NCBI GenBank assembly: GCA_035540955.1
Contig: DATLFP010000214.1
Location: forward strand, 1 to 15,261
Source: DATLFP01 sp035540955
GTDB taxonomy: Bacteria > Actinomycetota > Acidimicrobiia > Acidimicrobiales > CADCSY01
DNA: 15,261 nucleotides
Direction: 5' to 3'
Part shown: piece after piece, positions 6,030 through 13,781 of the stretch
Position numbering within the stretch: the first letter of the stretch is position 1
Layout of the letters: each line of letters starts with the position of its first letter
Program-made: the position numbers and the translations under genes
Notes under the pieces: generated by a model
Seen by the model: the letters and a program-made list of their open reading frames with translations, nothing else
Told to the model about the DNA's origin: nothing
Databases searched by the model: none

Positions 6030-7639
6030 GCGGGCCCGACGAGCCGCTGGCGCCGGCGGGGCCGGAGGTCGCGGCGCCGAACATCATCCGGTCGAGCGCG
6101 GTGATGGCGGTCGGCACTGCAGCATCCCGCCTCACCGGGTTCATGCGGCTGGCGGCGATGGCGTACGCGCTCGGCGTCGGCCGGCTCACCGACACCTACA
6201 CCCTCGCCAACACGACGCCGAACATCGTCTACGAGCTCCTGCTCGGCGGCGTGCTGTCGGCCACGCTGGTGCCCGTCTTCGTGCACCACTTCGAGGACGG
6301 CGACGAGGACGGTCCCTCGGCCATCGTGACGGTCACCGCCGTCCTCCTCGCGGCCGTCACCGTCGCCGGCATCGTCGCCGCCCCGTGGATCCTGCAGGTC
6401 TACTCCTCGACCGTCGAAGGTGACGTCGGCGCCGACCAGCGCCTGGTCGGTACCGCCCTCCTGCGCATGTTCATGCCGCAGATGTTCTTCTACGGGATGA
6501 CGGCGATGGCCACCGCGCTCCTCAACTCCCGCCGCCACTTCGGCGCGCCCGCCGTGGTGCCGGCGCTGAACAACCTCGTGGTGACCGCGATGCTCCTCGC
6601 CATCCCCCGGGTCGCCGGGCACGGGAACCCGACCCTCGAGGAGGTTCGCGACGACCGGACGCTCCTGTGGCTGCTCGGCTTCGGCACCACCGCCGGCATC
6701 GTCGTGATGACGGTTGCCCTCTGGCCCTTCATCAGGCGGGCCGGGATCCATCTGCGCTGGGTGTTCGACCTTCGCCACACCGCCGTGCGGGAGGTCGTGC
6801 GGCTGTCGGGATGGACCGTCGCCTACGTCGTCACCAACCAGGTGGCCCTGCTCGTCGTGCTCCTGCTGGCCAACAAGACAGCCGGCGGGGTGGCGTCGTA
6901 CACGATCGCCTTCGTGTTCTTCCAGCTGCCGCACGCCCTGATCGCGGTGTCGCTGATGAGCGCGCTCGTCCCGGAGATGTCCTCGGCGGCCAGGGCCGGC
7001 GACATGGCGGCGTACAAGCACCACTTCTCGCTGGGGATCCGCCTCATCTCCCTGGTGGTGATGCCGGCGGCGGTGGGCTACATCGTCCTCGCCGACCCGA
7101 TCGTGAGCGCCCTGGTCGAATACGGCGCCGCCCGGGGCAGCGTCGAGGTCATCGCCGAGTGCCTCGCCCTGTTCGCCGTGGGCCTGCTCGGCTTCTCCCT
7201 CTACCTGTTCACCCTTCGCGGCTTCTATGCCCGGCGCGACACCCGGACGCCGTTCTTCCTGAACCTGGTCGAGAACGCCATCAACATCGCCCTGGCCCTG
7301 GCCCTCGAGCCGTGGCTCGGCGTCAAGGGCCTCGCCCTGGCCCTCGCCCTCGCCTACTCGATCAGTGCGCTCATCGCCTTCGCCACGCTGCGGCGCCGGG
7401 TCGGGCTGCTCGGGGGTCGACGGCTCGCCCTCGCCGTCGGCAAGATCGGCGTCGCCAGCGCCGTGATGGCCGCCGCCGTCGTCCTGGTGGCGAGCCAGGT
7501 GGGCTCCGGCGAGGGCGCAGGAGCAGTGCTGCGCACCGCGGTCGGGGTGGTGGTCGGCGTCGCCGCGTTCACTGTGACGGTGGTCGCACTTCGCACGGAC
7601 GAACTGGACGCTCTCCGCCGCCGCCTGACTCGGGCCTAG
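6026..7639 (+). CDS. murJ: MurJ/MviN-family lipid II flippase homologue
   Basis: This 537-residue polytopic membrane protein has about 14 predicted helices. The N-terminal signature of the MviN/MurJ branch of the MOP superfamily is clear: SRLTGFMRLAAMAYALG, then LTDTYTLANTTPNIVYELL and GGVLSATLVPVFV. Other typical blocks are LRMFMPQMFFYGMTAMATALLNS, FGAPAVVPALNNLV and LFTLRGFYARRDTRTPF. The family moves lipid-linked peptidoglycan precursor to the outer face of the membrane. The Arg in GFMR and the Asp in LTDTY match conserved positions of E. coli MurJ. The Arg pair after the LPN motif in E. coli is replaced by YELLLGG, which I believe is usual for actinobacterial homologues. The GTG at 6026 overlaps the previous stop and lacks a ribosome site, so translation is coupled. 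Whether this is the main MurJ or a paralogue cannot be decided here: it sits beside an envelope-stress set rather than cell-wall synthesis genes. Confidence 0.92.
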   Translation: MSGPDEPLAPAGPEVAAPNIIRSSAVMAVGTAASRLTGFMRLAAMAYALGVGRLTDTYTLANTTPNIVYELLLGGVLSATLVPVFVHHFEDGDEDGPSAIVTVTAVLLAAVTVAGIVAAPWILQVYSSTVEGDVGADQRLVGTALLRMFMPQMFFYGMTAMATALLNSRRHFGAPAVVPALNNLVVTAMLLAIPRVAGHGNPTLEEVRDDRTLLWLLGFGTTAGIVVMTVALWPFIRRAGIHLRWVFDLRHTAVREVVRLSGWTVAYVVTNQVALLVVLLLANKTAGGVASYTIAFVFFQLPHALIAVSLMSALVPEMSSAARAGDMAAYKHHFSLGIRLISLVVMPAAVGYIVLADPIVSALVEYGAARGSVEVIAECLALFAVGLLGFSLYLFTLRGFYARRDTRTPFFLNLVENAINIALALALEPWLGVKGLALALALAYSISALIAFATLRRRVGLLGGRRLALAVGKIGVASAVMAAAVVLVASQVGSGEGAGAVLRTAVGVVVGVAAFTVTVVALRTDELDALRRRLTRA

Positions 7640-7642
7640 TCT
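7637..7642 (+). promoter_or_regulatory. Putative -10 element of a leaderless pspA promoter, overlapping the murJ stop codon
   Basis: TAGTCT fits TANNNT and is followed by exactly 6 bases (CGGGGC) before the pspA ATG at 7649, the standard geometry for leaderless actinobacterial mRNAs. The first three bases are also the TAG stop of murJ. No good Shine-Dalgarno lies before pspA, which supports leaderless translation. A -35 box is not obvious, so an alternative sigma factor or an activator may be involved. Confidence 0.45.
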
Positions 7643-7648
7643 CGGGGC

Positions 7649-8422
7649 ATGTTCAAGCTCATCAGGCGGGCCTGGAAGTACATGACCGCTGCACTCACGG
7701 GGAAGTTCGAGGAAGCAGCCGACCCGAAGGTCCAGCTGGAGCAGGCCATCATCGAGGCGCAGGACCAGCACCGACGGCTCAAGGAGCAGGCGGCGAACGT
7801 CATCGCCAACCAGAAGCAGACCGAGCTGCGGATGACCCGGTCCCTCGAGGAGCTCGAGAAGGTCAACTCGAACACCCAGCAGGCGGTCCTCATGGCCGAC
7901 GAGGCGATGAAGCGGGGCGACACCGCGAAGGCCACCGAGTACACGACGGCCGCCGAGGCCTTCGCCAACCGGCTGATCGTGCTGGAGAAGGAGGTCGAGG
8001 ACCTCAAGTCGCTCCACCTCCAGTCCACGCAGGCCGCCGATCAGGCCAAGGCGGCGGTTGCACAGAACTCGGCGGCGCTCCAGAAGAAGCTCTCCGAGCG
8101 CCAGAAGCTCCTGTCGCAGCTCGACCAGGCGAAGATGCAGGAGCAGATGAACAAGGCGATGACCTCCCTCTCGGAGACCGTCGGCCAGGACGTCCCCTCC
8201 CTTGAGGAGGTGCGCTCCAAGATCGAGGCCCGCTACGCGAAGGCCAAGGGCATGGCCGAGCTCGAGGGCAGCTCCGTCGAGAGCCGCATGCTCGAGGTCG
8301 AGCAGGCGGCGATGAACACCGACGCCCACGCCCGCCTCGCCGAGATCCGCACCAAGCTCGGCATCACCACCGCCCCCGCCGCCGGCGAGGTCGCCGAGGG
8401 CGGCGGCTCGACGACGACCTGA
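7649..8422 (+). CDS. pspA: PspA/IM30 (Vipp1) family membrane-stress protein
   Basis: This 257-residue, highly helical protein starts with the amphipathic helix typical of the family (MFKLIRRAWKYMTAAL). The PspA-like block FEEAADPKVQLEQAIIEAQDQHRRLKEQA follows, in which conserved Asp-Pro precedes the first long coiled coil. Helices continue to about residue 238. The last 20 residues are a low-complexity Ala/Gly/Thr tail. PspA and ESCRT-III relatives bind stressed inner membrane from the cytoplasm, form oligomeric rods or rings and limit proton leakage. No PspB, PspC or PspF partner is present, as is usual in actinobacteria. The gene starts 9 bases after murJ, probably from its own leaderless promoter plus read-through. 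It is followed by a strong hairpin that separates it from the converging Tad operon. Confidence 0.94.
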   Translation: MFKLIRRAWKYMTAALTGKFEEAADPKVQLEQAIIEAQDQHRRLKEQAANVIANQKQTELRMTRSLEELEKVNSNTQQAVLMADEAMKRGDTAKATEYTTAAEAFANRLIVLEKEVEDLKSLHLQSTQAADQAKAAVAQNSAALQKKLSERQKLLSQLDQAKMQEQMNKAMTSLSETVGQDVPSLEEVRSKIEARYAKAKGMAELEGSSVESRMLEVEQAAMNTDAHARLAEIRTKLGITTAPAAGEVAEGGGSTTT

Positions 8423-8431
8423 GAAACCCTG

Positions 8432-8482
8432 CGTTCTGGGACCGATCGGGCCGGGGAGACGTACCCGATCGGTCCCAGAACG
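8432..8482. terminator. Bidirectional terminator hairpin between pspA and tadC
   Basis: The 19 bases at 8432-8450 are the exact reverse complement of 8464-8482, with a 13-base loop. The stem includes TTCTGGGACCGATCGGG. Flanking AACCC (8425-8429) and GGGTT (8486-8490) could extend it past a small internal loop. It occupies nearly all of the 67-base gap between two convergent genes, so it can stop transcripts from both sides. There is no long U-tract on either side, which is common for actinobacterial terminators. Each arm contains the self-complementary CCGATCGG, so protein binding is also possible. Confidence 0.85.
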
Positions 8483-8489
8483 GTGGGGT

Positions 8490-9404
8490 TCAGAAGATCG
8501 AGGCGATGTCGCCGACGACCGGCCCGATGATGATGACCATCACCGGCGGGAAGATGAACGCGATCAGCGGGAACAGGATCTTGACCGGCAGCTTGCCGGC
8601 CTTCTCCCTGGCCCACTGACGGCGCTTGGCCCGCATCTCGTTGGCCTGCACCCGCAGGACGCGCGAGACGGACATGCCGAGCGCGTCGGCCTGCAGCAGG
8701 GCCGTGACGATGGCGCTCAGCTCGGGGACGTCGGTCCGGCGCCGCAGGTTCTGCAGCGCGTCGCGCCGGGTCAGCCCGAGCTCCATCTCGGCGAGGGTCC
8801 GGCCGAGCTCCTCCCCCAGCGGGCTGCGCAGCCGGTCGGCGACGACCTGGATGGCGCCGTCGAAGGTGACACCGGCCTCCATGCCGATGACCATCAGGTC
8901 GAGCGCGTCGGGCAGCGACTTGAAGATCGCCTCGCGGCGGGCGTCGATGCGTCGCCGCAGCCACGCCCGCGGCCCGGCCACGCCGACGGTGACGACGATC
9001 AGCGCGCCGGCCACGGCCAGACGGGCGGGAGGGTCGGCCGCCGCGATCCAGCCGATCGCGAGCAGCACCGAGCTGGCGGCCGCCAGCACGTTGATCGTGA
9101 GCAGCTCCTCGGCTCGCATCGACGTGGCGAGTCCGGCGTGCAGCAGCTGCTCGTGCATCTCGTCGAGGCGCTTGGACGGCGTCAGCGACGCCACCCGCTC
9201 GCCGAACCGGTGCACGAGCGGGATCAGCGCCCGCTCCACGGCCGAGCCCTCACGGCGGAGGGCGGTGGCGTGATCGACGCGGAGCTCGCCGGTGAGCCAG
9301 TCGGCGGCGCCGGTGGACGCCACCCGGCGCTGACCGATGCCGGTCAGCGCGGCGAGGAGCCCGGCGGTGGCGGTGGCGACCCCGAGCAGGGCGATGAACG
9401 TCAT
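8490..9404 (-). CDS. tadC: Tad pilus inner-membrane platform protein TadC (type II secretion system F family)
   Basis: This 304-residue protein has hydrophobic segments at the N-terminus, two adjacent ones at about 105-150, and one at the C-terminus (FPLIAFIFPPVMVIIIGPVVG). Between them is a T2SSF domain with FKSLPDALDLMVIGMEAGVTFDGAIQVVA and GMSVSRVLRVQANEMRAKRRQWAREKAGKLPVKI, split here across conserved and variable parts. With TadB it forms the membrane platform on which TadA assembles or retracts the pilus. The ATG at 9404 lies one base after the tadB stop and has a GAGG upstream, within tadB. This is the last gene of the operon and faces the shared terminator. The TadC assignment rests on family features and the canonical A-B-C order. 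Confidence 0.92.
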   Translation of the reverse strand: MTFIALLGVATATAGLLAALTGIGQRRVASTGAADWLTGELRVDHATALRREGSAVERALIPLVHRFGERVASLTPSKRLDEMHEQLLHAGLATSMRAEELLTINVLAAASSVLLAIGWIAAADPPARLAVAGALIVVTVGVAGPRAWLRRRIDARREAIFKSLPDALDLMVIGMEAGVTFDGAIQVVADRLRSPLGEELGRTLAEMELGLTRRDALQNLRRRTDVPELSAIVTALLQADALGMSVSRVLRVQANEMRAKRRQWAREKAGKLPVKILFPLIAFIFPPVMVIIIGPVVGDIASIF

Positions 9405-9405
9405 G

Positions 9406-10362
9406 TCAGACCTCGATCCGGACCATGCGGGCGATCACGCCGACCCCGACGGCCGTCGACAGCGCGGCGGCACCGAGCACGACCAGGCCCCACCCCCGGA
9501 GGAGCGGGTCGGCGTAGCCGGGGTTGAGCGTCTGGAACGTGACGAACAGCACGGGCGGCATCGCCCCGAGGACCCAGGCCGAGGTCCGGCCCTCGGCGGT
9601 GAGGACCTTGACCTCGCGCCGGACCTCCTCGCGGGCCCGCATGAACTCGGCGAGCGTCCGCAGCACGTCGGCCAGCCGGCCGCCGGTCGTCTGCTGGATG
9701 CGCAGGGCCTGCACCGTCCAGTCGAGGTCCTCGATCCGGAGCCGGTCGGCCATGCGCTCGAGCGCCTCGAGGACCGGCTCGCCCAGCGTCGTGGCCCGCA
9801 CGACCTCGGCCAGCTCCTCGGCCAGCGGCGGCTGCGACTCCTCGGCGTACAGGCTGATGGCCCGTAGGAACGTGTGACCGGCCTCGAGCGACGCCGCGAT
9901 CATCGACAGCGCGTCGGGCAGCTGACCCTCGATGCGGGACCGCCGCCGGCGGGCGACGACGCGGGGGACGATCACGGCGCCGTAGATGGCGGCGAGCAGC
10001 CCGGCGACACCGAGCAGCCAGCTCTGGGTCAGGGCGAACATCACGAGGGCCGCGACGAGCCCCCCGCCGGCGGCGAGCAGCACGTACTCCCCGACGACGA
10101 GCGGGATGCCGGCCGTCGCCAGCGCCGCAGCCAGGGCCCGGTCGCGGTCGAACCGGTCGACGGCCCGGTTGGCGAGGGCGGTGCCGTGGCGGACGAGCAC
10201 GGGCCGCTCGCTGATCGCCCGCACGTTCACGTCGCGCTCACCGAAGGGCAGGTCGAGGATGGACGAGAGGTCCTGATCGCGACCGCGCACGCGCAGGAGG
10301 ACGCCCACGACGACGAGCGCCAGACCGGTCCCGACCAGGAGGGCGAGCGCCACGGTGCTCAT
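9406..10362 (-). CDS. tadB: Tad pilus inner-membrane platform protein TadB (type II secretion system F family)
   Basis: This 318-residue protein has one N-terminal helix (VALALLVGTGLALVVVGVLL), a pair at about 90-135, and two at the C-terminus. The cytoplasmic T2SSF domain between them shows RIEGQLPDALSMIAASLEAG, QPPLAEELAEVV, and LRIQQTTGGRLADVLRTLAEFM followed by RAREEVRREVKVLTAEGRTSAW, the usual TadB pattern. It should contact the hexameric TadA ATPase and transmit its motion to pilus subunits. The ATG at 10362 overlaps the tadA stop (ATGA) with a GGAGCGG upstream. The same frame is open far upstream, but that part is antisense-frame noise inside tadA. The gene is co-translated with tadA and tadC. 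Confidence 0.93.
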   Translation of the reverse strand: MSTVALALLVGTGLALVVVGVLLRVRGRDQDLSSILDLPFGERDVNVRAISERPVLVRHGTALANRAVDRFDRDRALAAALATAGIPLVVGEYVLLAAGGGLVAALVMFALTQSWLLGVAGLLAAIYGAVIVPRVVARRRRSRIEGQLPDALSMIAASLEAGHTFLRAISLYAEESQPPLAEELAEVVRATTLGEPVLEALERMADRLRIEDLDWTVQALRIQQTTGGRLADVLRTLAEFMRAREEVRREVKVLTAEGRTSAWVLGAMPPVLFVTFQTLNPGYADPLLRGWGLVVLGAAALSTAVGVGVIARMVRIEV

Positions 10363-11801
10363 CGGGACCGCTCCGGGTCGGCGAGGGACCGGGCCGACGG
10401 GACCCGGCGGGGCCGCCCGCTCGTGGGCGGCGGTCCGGACCGCGGCTGGCCCTGGAAGACGCGGGCCGGCACCTCGATGCCGGCGTCGGCGAGCCGGTCG
10501 AGGAAGCGGGGGCGCAGACCAGTGGGCTGCACCGCCTCGCCGTCGAACGCGAACACGTCCTGCAGGAGGACGGCATCGCCCTCGAGCCCCTCGACCTCCG
10601 ACACGCCCACGACCACGCGGCGGCCGTCGGGCTGGCGCTCGAGCTGGACGATCACGTCGATGGCGGAGGTGATCTGCTCGCGGATGGCCCGCATCGGCAG
10701 GTCGTAGCCGGCCATCAGGACCATCGTCTCGAGCCGGCGCAGCGCGTCGCGGGGACCGTTGGCGTGCACGGTCGTGAGCGATCCCTCGTGGCCGGTGTTC
10801 ATGGCCTGGAGCATGTCGAGGGCCTCGGCGCCGCGGCACTCGCCGACGATGATGCGGTTCGGGCGCATCCGGAGTGCGTTGCGCACGAGGTCGCGGATGG
10901 TGACCTCGCCGGCGCCCTCGATGTTGGCGGGCCGACTCTCGAGGCTGACGACGTGCGGCTGCTGCAGCTGGAGCTCGGCGGTGTCCTCGATGGTGATGAT
11001 GCGCTCGTCTTCGGGGACGAAGCTCGACAGGACGTTGAGGGCGGTCGTCTTGCCCGACCCCGTACCGCCGGAGAGCACCACGTTGAGACGACCGCGCACG
11101 CACGCCTCGAGCACGAGGGCGAGGTCCATCGAGAACGTCCCGAACCGGATGAGGTCCTGGACCCGGTACGGCTCGGCGGCGAACTTCCTGATCGTGAGGG
11201 CCGGGCCGTGCAGCGAGAGCGGCGGGAGAACGGCGTTCACGCGGGAGCCGTCCCGCAACCGGGCATCGACCATCGGTGAGCCCTCGTCGATGCGACGGCC
11301 GACCGACGCCGCGATCTTCTCGATGACGGACCGGTACTGCGCCTCGTCGGCGAAGGCGACGCCGGCGGGCTCGAGCCGGCCCTGACGCTCGACCCACACG
11401 TCGTCGTGGGCGTTGCACATGATCTCGGTGACCGTGGTGTCTTCGAGCAGCGACTCGAGCGGGCCGTAGCCGAGGATGTCCTGCAGCACCTCTTCGATGA
11501 ACGTGCGGCGCTCGAGGGGCGACACCTCCACGTCTTCGCTGCGGACGACCCGGTCGAGCACCTTGCGCACCTCGGTGGCCAGGGCGTCACCCGACAGCGA
11601 CGACGCCCGGGGTCCGACCTCGGCCAGCACCACCTGGCGGACGCGGCGCTTGGACTCGTCCCAACCGGCGGTGCTGCGCCGGGTCCGCTTGGGCGCGCTG
11701 GTGGTCTTGGCCTTCAGCGGGCTCCGCCGTCGACCGTTCGGTGCCGGCTCGGCGGGGGCGTCGACACCTTCGATGACGGCGAGCTTCTCCGAGAGCTTCA
11801 C
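10359..11801 (-). CDS. tadA: Tad pilus assembly ATPase TadA/CpaF (secretion ATPase of the PulE/VirB11 superfamily)
   Basis: This 480-residue cytoplasmic ATPase powers pilus assembly, and in some Tad systems also retraction. After a basic, low-complexity N-terminal linker (about residues 15-50) it shows the CpaF N-terminal domain (EVLQDILGYGPLESLLED, EIMCNAHDDVWVERQGRL). The C-terminal ATPase domain follows with RKFAAEPY, Walker A SGGTGSGKTTALN (K251), the Asp box ITIEDTAELQLQQPHVV, Walker B RPNRIIVGECRGAEALDML and the His box TGHEGSLTTVHAN. All expected catalytic motifs are present. About 45 C-terminal residues are Pro/Arg-rich. The GTG at 11801 overlaps the TadZ stop by 4 bases and has GGAGG 7 bases upstream. 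The frame extends much further 5', but that extension lies inside the tadZ gene. Confidence 0.96.
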   Translation of the reverse strand: MKLSEKLAVIEGVDAPAEPAPNGRRRSPLKAKTTSAPKRTRRSTAGWDESKRRVRQVVLAEVGPRASSLSGDALATEVRKVLDRVVRSEDVEVSPLERRTFIEEVLQDILGYGPLESLLEDTTVTEIMCNAHDDVWVERQGRLEPAGVAFADEAQYRSVIEKIAASVGRRIDEGSPMVDARLRDGSRVNAVLPPLSLHGPALTIRKFAAEPYRVQDLIRFGTFSMDLALVLEACVRGRLNVVLSGGTGSGKTTALNVLSSFVPEDERIITIEDTAELQLQQPHVVSLESRPANIEGAGEVTIRDLVRNALRMRPNRIIVGECRGAEALDMLQAMNTGHEGSLTTVHANGPRDALRRLETMVLMAGYDLPMRAIREQITSAIDVIVQLERQPDGRRVVVGVSEVEGLEGDAVLLQDVFAFDGEAVQPTGLRPRFLDRLADAGIEVPARVFQGQPRSGPPPTSGRPRRVPSARSLADPERSR

Positions 11802-13033
11802 GAGGAGACCTCCGTGGCCGGCCGGGCGAACCGGCGGAACAGGGGCGACCGGCGGGGCCGGGCGAGGGGCGCCGACTCGACCACCGGCGCGCCGCCGGGG
11901 AGGAGCGGGGTCATGCCGGCCGCCAGCTTCCGGCTGACGTCGGTGCCCGGCGCCGCGGCGAGCACCGGCATCCCGAGGTTGATCGACCGGCTGACCTCCC
12001 GCGAGTACGGCAGGATCGACGAGAACCCCTGCGGGAAGAGCTTCACCACCTGTTCGACCTCGATGCCGACGTTCGACTCGGCCTTGTTGAGGATCAGCTG
12101 GACGTTGTCGGCCGGGATCTTGAGCCGCTGCAGCGTGGTGAGGAACACGCCCATGTTGCGCACGCTCGGCAGGTCGAGGGTGGCGAGGGTGAAGAGCAGG
12201 TCGGAGCGATCGAAGGCCGCAAGCACGATCTCGCTGAGCTGGGCCGGGGTGTCGACGATCACGTAGTCGAAGCGGCGGCGGAGGGCGTCGATGATCCGGG
12301 TGACGTCCTGCGAGGAGAAGCGATCGGCCTCCGTCGGGTCCTTGGGCGCGGCCAGGACCGAGAAGCCGCTCTCGTGGGCCACCAGGTACTCGTCGATGTG
12401 CTCGTCGAGGGCCTCGTCCTCCAGGCGCTCGACGAGGTCGAAGCTCGTGTACTTCGGCCGCAGCCGGAGGGCGGTGCTCACCTCGCCGAACTGCAGGTCG
12501 AAGTCGGCGATGCAGACCCGTCGACCGGTGTGGTGGGCGAGGAAGTACGCGAGGTTCGTGGCGTAGAACGTCTTGCCGCACCCGCCGGTGGCCGACGCCA
12601 CCGTGAAGGTGGCCCCGCCGGTGGGCACGACCGCGTCCACCTGACCGACGAGGGCCCGGCGCCGCTCGATCGCCCGCTCCAGCGAGGAGGCGAGGACCGA
12701 CGGGCGCACCGGCGAGCTGAGCAGGTCCATGGCGCCCGCCCGGATGATGTCGGCGAGGTGGACGTCGGGCTGCCCGCCGGACACGAGCACGACGCTGAGC
12801 GCCGGGTTCGCGTCGTGGATGGCGGCGATGCGGCCGAGGCCGGCCCGGCTCATCAGCGACGACCCGGCGACGAGGATGTCGACCGGCCCGTTGCTGGTGA
12901 ACACGTCGGCCAGCTCGGCGACCCTGCTGCACGGCACGATCTCCACGGCGTGACGCAGGGCGCCGACCGACTGGTGCACGGCGTTGACCAGCGAGTCGGA
13001 CCGGTCGGCCACGACGATCTTCATGGGGTTCAC
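11798..13033 (-). CDS. tadZ: Tad pilus localisation ATPase TadZ/CpaE (ParA/MinD-like, with atypical receiver domain)
   Basis: This protein of about 411 residues has an N-terminal receiver-like fold (MKIVVADRSD, PVDILVAGSS, LSVVLVSGG). The phospho-accepting Asp is replaced by a small residue and the conserved Lys-Pro by Ser-Pro, so it is an atypical, probably non-phosphorylated receiver, as in TadZ. The C-terminal half is a MinD/ParA-type P-loop domain with SATGGCGKTFYATNLAYFL (Lys about 154), VCIADFDLQFGEVSTAL, FDYVIVDTPAQLSEIVLAA and VQLILNKAES. The signature Lys at the start of the deviant Walker A (KGGxGKT) is Thr here. TadZ is thought to place the pilus machine at the cell pole. Starts at 13042 (GTG, abutting the cpaB stop), 13033 (GTG) and 13024 (ATG) are all possible. 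I chose 13033 because AGGTGG lies 5 bases upstream. The stop overlaps the tadA GTG. Confidence 0.93.
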   Translation of the reverse strand: MNPMKIVVADRSDSLVNAVHQSVGALRHAVEIVPCSRVAELADVFTSNGPVDILVAGSSLMSRAGLGRIAAIHDANPALSVVLVSGGQPDVHLADIIRAGAMDLLSSPVRPSVLASSLERAIERRRALVGQVDAVVPTGGATFTVASATGGCGKTFYATNLAYFLAHHTGRRVCIADFDLQFGEVSTALRLRPKYTSFDLVERLEDEALDEHIDEYLVAHESGFSVLAAPKDPTEADRFSSQDVTRIIDALRRRFDYVIVDTPAQLSEIVLAAFDRSDLLFTLATLDLPSVRNMGVFLTTLQRLKIPADNVQLILNKAESNVGIEVEQVVKLFPQGFSSILPYSREVSRSINLGMPVLAAAPGTDVSRKLAAGMTPLLPGGAPVVESAPLARPRRSPLFRRFARPATEVSS

Positions 13034-13042
13034 GGCAGCCAC

Positions 13043-13768
13043 CTACTGGAGGACGTCGGCGGCCCGACGGCCGGGGGTTGCGGGCAGGGGTGCGGCCTCG
13101 TCGCCGGCGAGGGCGACCCAGAGCTCGCCGTTGGCGGAGAGGAAGATGACCCGCTCGGCCTCCTCGGGCGTGAGCGCCAGCAGGTAGGTGAGGGCGCTGC
13201 CGGTGGGCCGCTCGTCGCCGATGTCGCGGCGGGGGGCGATCTCGCTGGAGACGTCGAGCACCTCGATGTTGCCGAGGACGAGCTTGGTCACCGTGCCCTC
13301 GGCTTCAGAGGGCACCACGTTGCCGTAGAGGTTCACGAAGTCGCCCCGCCCGACGTAGCCGGCGCCGCCGGCGACGAAGCCGAGCTGCACCGCCACGCCC
13401 TGCTTGCCGGGCGGGATCTCGATGGCGCCGGCCCGCAGGGTCAGCGGACGGAGGTGCGAGGTCACCAGCGGCTCGCCGGCGGCGACGTCGACGTCGATCG
13501 TGCGTCCCGACAGCTCGCTGAGGGAGGCGAGGGCGGTGGCGGGGCGGGCGTCGTCGTCGACCTCCCGCCGCACGATCGTGCCGGCGGCCACGGCCTCGTC
13601 GGCGGCGGTGCCGGCGGGGATGGCCTGGCGGGCCACGAGCACCGCGGCCGACGCCGGCGGTGGCGCCGAGTCTCGGCGCTCCCGCTGGAGGACGCTGATC
13701 ACCAGCCCCGAGCCGAGCAGGAAGGCCAGCAGCCCGACCAGGACCAGCAGGTTGGATGTCTTCTTCAC
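13043..13768 (-). CDS. cpaB: Flp pilus assembly protein CpaB (RcpC family, SAF domain)
   Basis: This 241-residue protein has one N-terminal membrane helix (about 6-27, LLVLVGLLAFLLGSGLVISVL) and an extracytoplasmic remainder. A SAF-like domain follows (ASAAVLVARQAIPAGTAADE), and then the RcpC/CpaB domain with ISH-type core blocks GRTIDVDVAAGEPLVTSHL, IPPGKQGVAVQL and YVGRGDFVNLYGN. In Gram-negative bacteria this protein partners the outer-membrane secretin. Here, in an apparent monoderm, it must act otherwise, perhaps in passing the pilus through the cell wall. The GTG at 13768 has a good AGGAG 5 bases upstream. Its TAG stop is directly followed by the first possible tadZ start. The identification is firm from domain pattern and operon context. 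Confidence 0.92.
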   Translation of the reverse strand: MKKTSNLLVLVGLLAFLLGSGLVISVLQRERRDSAPPPASAAVLVARQAIPAGTAADEAVAAGTIVRREVDDDARPATALASLSELSGRTIDVDVAAGEPLVTSHLRPLTLRAGAIEIPPGKQGVAVQLGFVAGGAGYVGRGDFVNLYGNVVPSEAEGTVTKLVLGNIEVLDVSSEIAPRRDIGDERPTGSALTYLLALTPEEAERVIFLSANGELWVALAGDEAAPLPATPGRRAADVLQ

Positions 13769-13781
13769 GGGGACTCCTTGT

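Noticed and set aside
7260..7365. Repeated GCCCTGGCC / GCCCTCGCC units
   Set aside because: They are codon-level repetition of Ala-Leu in a MurJ membrane helix, not a DNA repeat element.
5312..8329. A 1005-codon open frame on the minus strand
   Set aside because: It runs antisense to three well-recognised proteins (coiled-coil protein, MurJ, PspA). Its product is His/Arg/Gly/Glu-rich noise with no domain, as expected where third-position GC removes stops on the opposite strand.
10363..11418. A 5' extension of tadB into tadA
   Set aside because: It is an out-of-frame reading of the TadA ATPase domain. The ATG at 10362 gives a normal TadB N-terminal helix and overlaps the tadA stop.
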